From Methylicorpusculum sp. (lineage in GTDB: Bacteria; Pseudomonadota; Gammaproteobacteria; Methylococcales; Methylomonadaceae): a stretch of DNA of 35,869 bases. Below are positions 26,621 to 34,625 of the stretch, in pieces. Position 1 is the first letter of the stretch. The number at the start of each line of letters is the position of its first letter. The position numbers and the translations under genes were made by a program. The notes below the pieces were generated by a model. The model saw only the letters and a program-made list of their open reading frames with translations. It searched no databases and was not told where the DNA came from. The stretch covers positions 1 to 35,869 of the forward strand of contig NZ_JAUSBX010000059.1 of the NCBI RefSeq assembly GCF_030651835.1, given 5' to 3'.

Positions 26621-27281
26621 GCGTCGGTTTTCAACTGAGAATGTGTATCAGATTTTTTGTGGGAAATTTTGCTAAATATTACGCTACATGGATGATACAG
26701 GTTGTGCACACTTATGCTGAAAACTTTGTATTTTTGACAGCCGACAGCCAGCAAGAATAAATTCATGGGTTGCTGAAATCCTGCACCAAAAACGAGGCAA
26801 CGGTTAAATCGATCCTTACAGCGGAAGTTGTCGATCACTTGACACACGACTGCAGACACACAAATCCAACCAATCTCTGGCTTTATGACTGGGGCCAGTT
26901 ATCAAACCAACGAAACGCCTATTTCCGCCGACCGAATATACTCGGTATTATCTGCCCAACCGGTTGGTCTTGAGCCATCATTGACCTCTCATAGCGACGG
27001 TCTGGATTGGCCGGTTTGAAGAAGGGCGACAGGCAGGTATGGGTCGGGTGGGGCCGATAATAAAACAAAAAATTTGCCTTTTCCGAGAGTCCGCTGTTAT
27101 TGAGTGGGGGCGTCCAATGGCAAGGTTACGCGAAGCTCAAAATAATCGTCATTGGAAGTCACCACCCCACTGACAGTTTCCGCTTCGCACACAATCGCCC
27201 GTAGCATGGCACTTTGGCTTGCTACCTCATGACAATACTAACGAGCGAATAGGTTAGCCATACGAAATTTTTCCGCCGACT
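26621..27281. other. Gene-poor region after the histidine kinase start
   Basis: No supported gene is seen in these 661 bases. The kinase promoter should lie in the part nearest 26620. Small open frames on both strands (26605-26859 minus, 26770-26973 plus) have no binding sites or recognisable sequence. Bases 26995-27060 are rich in GGC/GGT and look like a remnant of other DNA, but I cannot name it. Confidence 0.4.
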
Positions 27282-27722
27282 TCAAAATTGGTCTATATGC
27301 TGTTGTAAGAGCTTTTTCACAAAGTCGGACTTTATCAAGTCAAAATAAGTAAGCAACTTTTCCTTGTCCCACAGACCGTCCGCCTCTAATTCCCACAAGT
27401 TTTTTAAATCGTCTTTAATTTCCTCGGCGACTTGTATATCGTCCGCTATCACGTCGTATCTGTAAGTAACTAAATCGATCAGAGTTACTTCACTGACCTG
27501 GAAATCTTTGCACAGGCCTTGTATATTCTCCTCGAGAATTTCAAGCGCCTCATGCTTGTCCGATGCCAGGCAAAGAACATTTTCATAAGTGACTTTCAAA
27601 TTATAAAAGCGTAGCGTTGTTTCGCATTCATCTGGATATTCCTGAAGTTCCTTTTGCAGCAAATCATAAAGTTGGATTTTTTCATGCCGGGATAGCATGG
27701 AGACGTCGGGAAGCTTGGTCAT
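27282..27722 (-). CDS. Orphan acidic helical protein of unknown function
   Basis: A 146-residue protein I do not recognise. It is leucine-rich and acidic, with no signal peptide, membrane segment or cysteine motif, and reads as mostly alpha-helical: LSRHEKIQLYDLLQKELQEY, then SDKHEALEILEENIQGLCKDF, and a lysine/leucine-rich end (LLTYFDLIKSDFVKKLLQQHI). Codon use appears normal and the frame is clean, so I think it is real, but no strong ribosome binding site precedes the ATG. It stands alone in an otherwise non-coding stretch. A cytoplasmic accessory or small adaptor protein is one option; this is a guess. Confidence 0.5.
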   Translation of the reverse strand: MTKLPDVSMLSRHEKIQLYDLLQKELQEYPDECETTLRFYNLKVTYENVLCLASDKHEALEILEENIQGLCKDFQVSEVTLIDLVTYRYDVIADDIQVAEEIKDDLKNLWELEADGLWDKEKLLTYFDLIKSDFVKKLLQQHIDQF

Positions 27723-28021
27723 GAAATATTTGCTAATTTGTAAATTTAAAACAGAAAGGTAAGACCTAAAGTCATCGAAGATTAAACTTTGTTCCTGATC
27801 TTGTCGATAGCTGAACGGTCAAATCGTTCCTGATGTTGTTAGTTTAACGCTATTGGCCTGGTAAAAACATCTACGTCAGTTATCGAGAGTGGCGAATTTA
27901 CAGACTCGGCCATCAGCGGCCTTTCATTGTTGGTGGAAAATCCTATAAGCCTGTCCAAAACTATGTCATTGTTTTACTGTTTGTCCAATATCGCTCAAAC
28001 AAAATTTAAAAAACTTATTAA

Positions 28022-28207
28022 TACCATGATTTTTATCAAGAACCTACTCACTACGAAAAAACCATACACTCAGATTTACAGGGCGCTTGGGAAGTGCTGA
28101 GGGATGAGGTAATCAAGGAGCATGCTAACAAGGACTATTCTCGGTTGTTGCTCCATATTAATGAACTGGGATTCAAGTCCGAGTGGTTATATGGCAACAG
28201 TTTCTAA
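28022..28207 (+). pseudogene. Possible gene remnant (headless 61-codon frame)
   Basis: The frame opens after a TAA at 28019-28021 and ends at the TAA 28205-28207. It reads YHDFYQEPTHYEKTIH, then SDLQGAWEVLRDEVIKEH and ANKDYSRLLLHINELGFKSE, ending WLYGNSF. The amino-acid mix is protein-like and distinct from intergenic translations, but it has no ATG; the first alternative start is an internal GTG (in GAAGTGCTG). A different frame just upstream is open from an ATG at 27963, so a frameshift between them is possible. I do not recognise a family. It may be the 3' end of a decayed gene. Confidence 0.35.
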
Positions 28208-28254
28208 CGTTGCTGAAAAAATACAGCAACTGAACCGGAATATCCGTTTGGTTT

Positions 28255-28260
28255 TTGACT
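28255..28260 (+). promoter_or_regulatory. Candidate -35 box upstream of the sucrose operon
   Basis: TTGACT is followed after a 17-base spacer by AATTCT, a weak -10 (2 or 3 changes from consensus). It lies about 139 bases before the sps start. This is only a pattern match; other promoters are possible. Confidence 0.2.
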
Positions 28261-28398
28261 ATTTGCATCTGACTGAAAATTCTACACGGGGCATCACACC
28301 TTGATTAGGAGAGTCGCGCAGATTTAACCTGGTAAAAAAGCGGCTTAACTTGAGATAAAAGCCCTTGAATGAGAGAATGAAATCTACCTCTAGCTGAA

Positions 28399-30531
28399 AT
28401 GAGTATTATCATGACAAGCAAAAAGGCAGCGAATTATATTCTTTTACTCAGTATCCATGGATTAATACGCAGTCATCAATTGGAACTTGGCCGCGATGCG
28501 GATACCGGCGGACAGACCAAATATGTTGTTGATTTGGCGCGAGCACTGGCCCGTCAGACTGCAGTCGGTAGGGTTGATTTAGTCACTCGCTTGATTGACG
28601 ACCCCACTGTTGATGGTGCTTACCGGCAGAAATTTGAAACGCTGGAAAAAGGCGCACAAATCATCCGCATTCAGGCAGGCCCGGAAGGCTACATCAAAAA
28701 AGAAGAGCTTTGGGATTATCTCGATATCTTTGCCGACAACTTGCTGTCATGGTTACGTCTTCAACCCCGGATGCCTGATATTTTCCACAGCCATTATGCC
28801 GACGCCGGTTATGTAGGGCTTCGCCTGTCGCTGCTGACAGGGATTCCACTGGTTCATACCGGGCATTCTCTGGGCAGGGACAAGCTCAGCCGGTTGCTGG
28901 CGATGGGGTTGTCCGGCGACGTCATCGAGCAACGCTATCATATTTCCAGAAGGATCAACGCTGAAGAAGATGTGCTGGCCAATGCTGAATTAGTCGTTAC
29001 CAGTACACATAACGAAATAGCCGAACAATACGAATTGTACGATTACTATCAACCTGATCACATGGTCGTGATTCCACCCGGAACCGATCTCGAACAATTT
29101 TATCCTACTGAAACCGCAGTAAATTTTCCTTTTTTAGACGTACTAAAACCATTTTTAAGTGATCCGACAAAACCGATAATTCTGGCGCTGTCACGACCGG
29201 ATGAACGCAAAAATATCGTTACACTGGTGCAGGCTTACGGAGAATCCGTCGAGTTGCAGGCTTTGGCAAACCTTGTCATTGTTGCCGGTAACCGCGACGA
29301 CATCCGGGAAATGGATGAAGGCGGCCAAGCCGTGTTGACTGAAATATTGCTGATGATTGATTTTTACGATCTTTATGGGCGCATTGCCGTTCCCAAGCAT
29401 CACAGGCAGGAGGATGTACCCGAGATATACCGTCTTGCCGCGAATTCAAAGGGCGTATTCGTGAATCCGGCTTTAACCGAACCCTTCGGGTTAACGCTGT
29501 TAGAAGCCGCCGCTTGCGGACTGCCGCTGGTCGCGACTGAAAATGGTGGACCGGTGGATATTATCGGGTCTTGTCGGAACGGAATCTTGGTCGATCCATT
29601 GGATGCACCGGCGATTGCACAGGCATTGCTTGAGATTTTAAAAAATGCGGGTAAATGGGAAAAATACTCGAAACAGGGGTTGAAAAATGTCCGGAAACTT
29701 TACTCCTGGGACACCCATGCCAAAAAATACCTTGAAAAAATCCGACCTCTCCTGGAATACCATCCGGTATTTCCGAAAATCCCGCGCGTTCGCGGTGATT
29801 TAAGCTATCGAAATCGCGCCGTTTTTTCGGACATCGATCAAAGTCTGCTCGGTAGCCAGGATGGACTGAAAGCATTTACGCGCTATCTGGCGGGAAATCG
29901 TAAAAGGGTATTTTTTGGGATCGCAACAGGGAGAAGGCTCGACTCGGCATTAGCGATTTTAAAGAAAAACGGTCTACCGACTCCTGATGTTTTAATCACC
30001 AGCTTGGGAACCGAAATCTCTTATGCACCGCAGATGACACCGGACAGCGCATGGGCCAGGCATATTGATTACCACTGGAATCCCAAAGCCATACGCCGTA
30101 TCATCGCCGAGTTGCCGGGACTTGTCCTGCAAACTAAAAGCGAACAAAGCCGATTCAAAATTTCTTTTCATTACAATTCCGAAACAGCGCCGTCCGTTGA
30201 AGAAATTCATGCACTGCTGCGTCAAGAAGAGCAAGCCGTCAATGTGATCCTGTCCTTTGGTCAATATTTTGACATACTACCGGCGCGCGCCTCCAAGGGC
30301 TTGGCGTTGCGTTATTTCGCGCAGCAATGGAATGTTCCCCTGGAACGCATTCTGGTCGCCGGCGGTTCCGGCGCCGACGAGGACATGATGCAGGGCAATA
30401 CCCTGGCGGTAGTTGTGGCCAACCGGCATCGCGAGGAGTTGTCCGGTCTTTATGAGCCGGAACGAATTTATTTTGCCAGTCAGCCTTATGCACTTGGGAT
30501 TATTGAGGGGATCGACCATTATGATTTTTAA
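28399..30531 (+). CDS. sps: Sucrose-phosphate synthase (with degenerate SPP-like domain)
   Basis: A 710-residue cytoplasmic enzyme that makes sucrose-6-phosphate from a nucleotide-activated glucose and fructose-6-phosphate. The GT4 part (about 10-460) shows SIHGLIRSHQLELGRDADTGGQTKYVVDLARAL, a sugar-binding H (HTGHSLGRDK), the loop LSRPDERKN and the donor-binding NPALTEPFGLTLLEAAACGLP. A HAD domain follows from about 470: motif I reads DIDQS (D478, D480), T-to-S; motif II ATGR; motif IV GGSGADED instead of GDSxND (the first Asp replaced by Gly at 656). The phosphatase part is therefore probably inactive. The gene precedes spp by 15 bases. An in-frame ATG at 28411 is an alternative start. Confidence 0.92.
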   Translation: MSIIMTSKKAANYILLLSIHGLIRSHQLELGRDADTGGQTKYVVDLARALARQTAVGRVDLVTRLIDDPTVDGAYRQKFETLEKGAQIIRIQAGPEGYIKKEELWDYLDIFADNLLSWLRLQPRMPDIFHSHYADAGYVGLRLSLLTGIPLVHTGHSLGRDKLSRLLAMGLSGDVIEQRYHISRRINAEEDVLANAELVVTSTHNEIAEQYELYDYYQPDHMVVIPPGTDLEQFYPTETAVNFPFLDVLKPFLSDPTKPIILALSRPDERKNIVTLVQAYGESVELQALANLVIVAGNRDDIREMDEGGQAVLTEILLMIDFYDLYGRIAVPKHHRQEDVPEIYRLAANSKGVFVNPALTEPFGLTLLEAAACGLPLVATENGGPVDIIGSCRNGILVDPLDAPAIAQALLEILKNAGKWEKYSKQGLKNVRKLYSWDTHAKKYLEKIRPLLEYHPVFPKIPRVRGDLSYRNRAVFSDIDQSLLGSQDGLKAFTRYLAGNRKRVFFGIATGRRLDSALAILKKNGLPTPDVLITSLGTEISYAPQMTPDSAWARHIDYHWNPKAIRRIIAELPGLVLQTKSEQSRFKISFHYNSETAPSVEEIHALLRQEEQAVNVILSFGQYFDILPARASKGLALRYFAQQWNVPLERILVAGGSGADEDMMQGNTLAVVVANRHREELSGLYEPERIYFASQPYALGIIEGIDHYDF

Positions 30532-30546
30532 TCGAAGGAATTCGAC

Positions 30547-31398
30547 ATGATCAGCAAATTACTGCTCTGCACCGATCTCGACCGAACTTTGCTACCCAAC
30601 GGTAACGCACCCGAATCGCCCGCAGCGAGGCCGCTTTTTGCCGTTTTGGCCGGACACCCGAATTGCACCTTGGTTTATGTGACCGGTCGGCATAAAGCAT
30701 TGGTTCAACAAGCGGTCACCGAATTCGATTTGCCCGTGCCGGATTTTGTGATCGGTGATGTCGGCACCACGATCTATCAAATCGCTGATAATGAATGGCA
30801 CGAGTGGTCCGAATGGGTGAAGGAAATCGCGCCGGACTGGGCCGGTCGAGAGCATGCGGATATGCATCATTTGTTCAGCCATTTGCCTGAATTGTCACTG
30901 CAGGAAAGCGCTAAGCAGAATCGCTTTAAGCTCAGTTATTATGTGCAGCCGGCTGTTGTACTAGAACCTTTACTGATCGAAATGCGCAAGCAATTGGCGG
31001 TGCATTCAATCAGGGCAGAGTTGATTTTCAGCATCGACGAAGCGGCCCATGTCGGTTTGCTGGATGTTTTACCGGCAGGTGCAACCAAATTTCATGCGGT
31101 AGATTTTTTAATGAAGCAACTGGGTTTCGGCTTGGAAAACTCCGTATTCGCAGGTGACAGCGGAAATGATCTTCCGGTTTTGACCAGCCCCATCCGCTCG
31201 GTTTTGGTGGCGAATGCTTCTGATGAAGTGCGCGAACAGGCTCAGCTTCAGGCGAGGGAGCAGTCAACCGGATCAGCGCTTTATTTGGCCAAAGGCGGAT
31301 TTATGGGTATGAACGGCAATTACAGCGCCGGTATTTTAGAAGGTTGCGTACATTATTTGCCCGAAATCAGACGTTGGATAGCTGACTATGAATCATAA
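30547..31398 (+). CDS. spp: Sucrose-phosphate phosphatase (HAD family)
   Basis: A 283-residue haloacid-dehalogenase-type phosphatase that hydrolyses sucrose-6-phosphate to free sucrose. Motifs are intact: I CTDLDRTLL (D10, D12), II VTGR, III lysine in TKFHAVDFL, IV FAGDSGNDLPVL (D204, D208). The cap region and length match bacterial SPP. It compensates for the defective phosphatase domain of the preceding synthase. GAAGGAA lies 6 bases before the ATG. Its 3' end overlaps the fructokinase ATG by 11 bases, indicating translational coupling. Confidence 0.93.
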   Translation: MISKLLLCTDLDRTLLPNGNAPESPAARPLFAVLAGHPNCTLVYVTGRHKALVQQAVTEFDLPVPDFVIGDVGTTIYQIADNEWHEWSEWVKEIAPDWAGREHADMHHLFSHLPELSLQESAKQNRFKLSYYVQPAVVLEPLLIEMRKQLAVHSIRAELIFSIDEAAHVGLLDVLPAGATKFHAVDFLMKQLGFGLENSVFAGDSGNDLPVLTSPIRSVLVANASDEVREQAQLQAREQSTGSALYLAKGGFMGMNGNYSAGILEGCVHYLPEIRRWIADYES

Positions 31399-32278
31399 AC
31401 ACATTACCATTTTCGGCGAAGTATTGTTCGATCATTTTCCGGACGGCAGCCGGGTATTAGGCGGCGCGCCGTTCAATGTCGCTTGGCATTTGCAGGCATT
31501 TCGACAACTGCCGTTTTTTATCAGCCGGGTAGGAGAAGATCCGACAGGCGATACTGTAGTCGCTGCGATGCAAAAATGGGGCTTGAATTGTTCCGGGCTG
31601 CAACGGGACAACAGCCATGCTACCGGCATTGTCGACGTCGCTATTGAACAGGGTGAACCTGCTTATACCATTTTGCAGGAACAGGCCTACGATTATATCG
31701 ATGAGGCGGCGCTCGCAGATGAAAACAGAACCGGACTGCTTTATCACGGCACGCTGGCGCTACGTAATCCGGTGTCAAGAAAGGCCTTGACCGCTTTAAA
31801 AGAAAAAGGTCAGTGTGCCGTATTCATGGATGTCAATTTGCGCGAGCCCTGGTGGAATAAAACCGATGCACTCGAATGGGTTGAACAGGCTGATTGGGTC
31901 AAACTGAATCATCACGAACTGGCTGCTCTCTTCCCTGTGTCTGGCGATCTGGAGGCCGATATGCGGCAATTTCGTGCGCATTATTATCTGGAAGGCCTGA
32001 TTGTCACTAGCGGGAAAAAGGGCGCTACCGCAGTCGATAGCCATGATGTGTTAGTCACAGTCACACCCGGCGAAATCAACCGAGTGATCGACACCGTGGG
32101 CGCCGGCGATGCGTTTTCATCGGTAATTCTGCTGGGCCTCAATCAAACCTGGCCGCTTGCGCTGACCATGGAACGGGCGCAATCTTTTGCGTCGGCATTG
32201 ATCAGCCAAAGAGGTGCTACGGTCAGGGATCATGCTTTTTATCAGCCGTTTTTACAGTCCTGGGGTTTGGTTTATTAA
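31388..32278 (+). CDS. fruK: Fructokinase (PfkB family)
   Basis: A 296-residue ribokinase-family sugar kinase. The N-terminus ITIFGEVLFDHFPDGSRVLGGAPFNVAWHLQAF holds the substrate-binding region with GG-x-P-x-N, and the C-terminus has DTVGAGDAFSS with catalytic D241. The context, between spp and amylosucrase, gives fructose as substrate: it recovers the fructose released by amylosucrase as fructose-6-phosphate, feeding back to SPS. This matches the FruK in the methanotroph sucrose cluster; the substrate is inferred from context. Its start overlaps the spp end. Confidence 0.9.
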   Translation: MNHKHITIFGEVLFDHFPDGSRVLGGAPFNVAWHLQAFRQLPFFISRVGEDPTGDTVVAAMQKWGLNCSGLQRDNSHATGIVDVAIEQGEPAYTILQEQAYDYIDEAALADENRTGLLYHGTLALRNPVSRKALTALKEKGQCAVFMDVNLREPWWNKTDALEWVEQADWVKLNHHELAALFPVSGDLEADMRQFRAHYYLEGLIVTSGKKGATAVDSHDVLVTVTPGEINRVIDTVGAGDAFSSVILLGLNQTWPLALTMERAQSFASALISQRGATVRDHAFYQPFLQSWGLVY

Positions 32279-32344
32279 CTTTCCCGATAGCGCCGCATGC
32301 CTTGTCTGCCCAGCAAAACCTCAAAGCCACACTAATTAAATACC

Positions 32345-34300
32345 ATGTACGAACAAATATCCCACTCCTTATTAAATCAAATTTTGGACGACCTTAAACC
32401 TGAAATTCGTAGTCAGGATTTAAGGCATTTTTATACCCGTCTAGGCGCAAATTTTTACGCAATTCATAACCTGTTTCATCATTTATATGGCCGCCGCGAT
32501 GATTTTCAAGCGCAAATGCTGAAGCTGGTTGAAACCTTGGCGCGACAATATATTCAAAGACCGGATGCGCTCAAGATGCTTGATATAGAACGGGAAAATG
32601 ATCACAACTGGTTTTTGAGCCAACAGTGGGTAGGCATGGCCTTGTACAGCGCAGGGTTTGCAGACAATCTTGCCGGCGTGGCGGACAAAACGCCTTATTT
32701 TCAGGAGCTGGGCGTCAATTTGGTTCATATCATGCCGATTCTCGAATGCCCGACCGGAAAAAGCGACGGCGGGTATGCCGTCAGTAATTTTCGTCAAATC
32801 GACGACCGGGTCGGGACGCTGGAAGATTTGCAACGGGTTTCAAGCGAATTTAGAAAACGCGATATCTTGCTTACGCTGGATGTGGTGCTGAATCATACCT
32901 CGAACGAACATCAATGGGCCAAACGGGCGATCGCTGGGGAACAAAAATATCAGGATTACTATTACATGTTCGACAACCGCGAAATTCCGGACATGTTCGA
33001 ACAAAGCATGCCGGAGATTTTCCCCGAAACGGCCCCGGGTAATTTTACCTGGAACGAAACCCTGCAAAAGTGGGTCATGACGGTTTTTAACGACTACCAA
33101 TGGGATCTTAATTACAGCAACCCGACTGTATTTATAGAAATGCTCGATGTGATTTTATTCTGGATCAATCAGGGCGCCGATGTGGTCAGACTGGATGCAG
33201 TTGCATTTATATGGAAAAAAATGGGTACGATCTGCCAAAACGAGCGCGAAGCCCATTTGCTGTTGCAATTGATGAAAGACTGTTGTCAGGTAACCGCTCC
33301 GGGGGCATTGTTTATCGCTGAAGCGATTGTTGCTCCGGTCGAGATCACTAAATATTTTGGCGAGGATGCGATTATCGCGAAAGAGTGCGAAATTGCGTAT
33401 AACGCAACATTGATGGCATTGTTATGGGACGCCCTGGCGACACGCAATTGCAGACTGCTGTATCAAGGTTTAAAAAGTCTGCCCGATAAACTGGAGCGGG
33501 CGACCTGGTTAAATTATGTTCGCTGCCACGACGATATAGGTTTGGGTTTCGACGACAACGATGTCAGGCAAGTAGACTATGAACCGAACGCACATCGCCG
33601 GTTTCTAGTGGACTTTTATACCGGACAATTTAAGGATTCTATCGCAAGCGGCGTTCCGTTCATGCGCAATGATAAAACCGGCGATGCGCGTATTGCCGGT
33701 TCGCTTGCTTCATTGGTTGGCCTTGAAACGGCCGTTAAAACCGGTGATCAAAAAGCTATCGATATTGCGCTGAATAAAATTATTTTAATGCACAGCATGA
33801 TTTTTTCATTCGGCGGTATTCCGTTATTGTATTACGGTGATGAAATCGCAACCTTTAATGATTACAGCTATCTCGACCAGCCTGATAAAGCGAACGACAG
33901 TCGCTGGATACATCGGCCCAAGATAGACTGGCTGCGCGCCGAGTCTCGAAATAAACAAGGTACGGTTGAACACGGCGTATTCAGCGCCTTGAAGAAAATG
34001 ATTGCAATCCGTAAGGAAACATCCGCATTTGCCGATTTTAACAACAGGCAACTGGTCGACACCACTAATCCGCATGTGTTTTCGTTTATCCGTTACGATC
34101 ACAACCGGCCTTCGGAACGGGTTTTGGTTATTTGTAATTTCAGTGAACAGCCTCAGCGCATCGAAATGGCCAAACTCAGCGCGGCCGGCTTTGGTATATA
34201 CGGTCAAGTGTACGATTTGTATTCCGGCAAGCGCCCCACTCAATTCGACAACCAATTAGTGATCCAACCTTGCCTGTTTTATTGGCTGAGCGAGTTTTGA
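32345..34300 (+). CDS. ams: Amylosucrase (GH13)
   Basis: A 651-residue glucansucrase-type GH13 enzyme that transfers glucose from sucrose to an alpha-1,4-glucan and releases fructose. The N-terminal helical domain (about 1-90) is typical of amylosucrase, followed by the (beta/alpha)8 barrel. Catalytic residues are visible: nucleophile D284 in VVRLDAVAF, acid/base E326 in LFIAEAIVAP and the transition-state Asp D396 in RCHDDIG, close to the D286/E328/D393 spacing known from Neisseria polysaccharea. LNHTSNEHQWA and the closing IPLLYYGDEIA fit the family. No signal peptide, so it acts inside the cell. No clear SD; 66 bases after the fructokinase gene. Confidence 0.95.
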   Translation: MYEQISHSLLNQILDDLKPEIRSQDLRHFYTRLGANFYAIHNLFHHLYGRRDDFQAQMLKLVETLARQYIQRPDALKMLDIERENDHNWFLSQQWVGMALYSAGFADNLAGVADKTPYFQELGVNLVHIMPILECPTGKSDGGYAVSNFRQIDDRVGTLEDLQRVSSEFRKRDILLTLDVVLNHTSNEHQWAKRAIAGEQKYQDYYYMFDNREIPDMFEQSMPEIFPETAPGNFTWNETLQKWVMTVFNDYQWDLNYSNPTVFIEMLDVILFWINQGADVVRLDAVAFIWKKMGTICQNEREAHLLLQLMKDCCQVTAPGALFIAEAIVAPVEITKYFGEDAIIAKECEIAYNATLMALLWDALATRNCRLLYQGLKSLPDKLERATWLNYVRCHDDIGLGFDDNDVRQVDYEPNAHRRFLVDFYTGQFKDSIASGVPFMRNDKTGDARIAGSLASLVGLETAVKTGDQKAIDIALNKIILMHSMIFSFGGIPLLYYGDEIATFNDYSYLDQPDKANDSRWIHRPKIDWLRAESRNKQGTVEHGVFSALKKMIAIRKETSAFADFNNRQLVDTTNPHVFSFIRYDHNRPSERVLVICNFSEQPQRIEMAKLSAAGFGIYGQVYDLYSGKRPTQFDNQLVIQPCLFYWLSEF

Positions 34301-34625
34301 GGCCTGTGCCTTTATCCGATCAAAAAACATCAACTGATCAAAAAGATGCGCGGGGTGTTTGGCGAGATTCGACAAAACTCGCCAAATCAAGCAAAAACGA
34401 AAGCCTGTTTGACCAGCAATTCTCGATTTGAAAGAAAAAAAGGGCTGGGGGAAGCTTTTTGAGGATGTCGGCAGCAAGGATGCTGCTGTCAAGCCCGCAT
34501 GGAAGGGTTTACGGCGTTCCTCAAAAGGCTTTTCCCAACCCGAAATGATGCCGAAAAGATCAAACCGAGAATTGCTGCTGTTTGACATTAAAAACTCAAA
34601 GCACCGAATCAACAACACTCTATTT
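34301..34625. other. Intergenic region with foldback element
   Basis: No gene is supported between ams and the GH5 gene. Most of the stretch is a foldback element with flanking direct repeats (34405-34586, listed separately). A minus-strand open frame (34256-34759) runs through it and is rejected. The last 39 bases hold no clear ribosome binding site for the GH5 gene. Confidence 0.6.
34405..34586. mobile_element. Foldback MITE with perfect 9-bp target duplication
   Basis: The 164-bp element (34414-34577) has ends CAGCAATTCTCGATTTGA and TCAAACCGAGAATTGCTG (17 of 18 positions complementary). A second inverted pair follows inside: 34442-34464 against 34519-34541 (19 of 23 positions). CTGTTTGAC directly repeats at its two outer edges (34405-34413, 34578-34586), exactly as a 9-bp target-site duplication would. 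No transposase is encoded. The central hairpin could also end ams transcription. The parent transposon cannot be named from the sequence. Confidence 0.8.

Larger units (their letters stand above)
27723..28398. other. Gene-poor region with headless reading frame, before the sucrose operon
   Basis: These 676 bases hold no complete gene. Bases 28022-28207 contain a frame that reads like real protein but lacks a start (listed separately). A promoter-like TTGACT lies at 28255-28260. The rest shows nothing I recognise. The candidate plus-strand ORF 28122-28304 overlaps the headless frame in another register and is not called. Confidence 0.45.

Noticed and set aside
26605-26859. An 84-codon minus-strand open frame upstream of the kinase
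   Set aside because: It overlaps the kinase start, lacks a binding site and has an intergenic-like composition.
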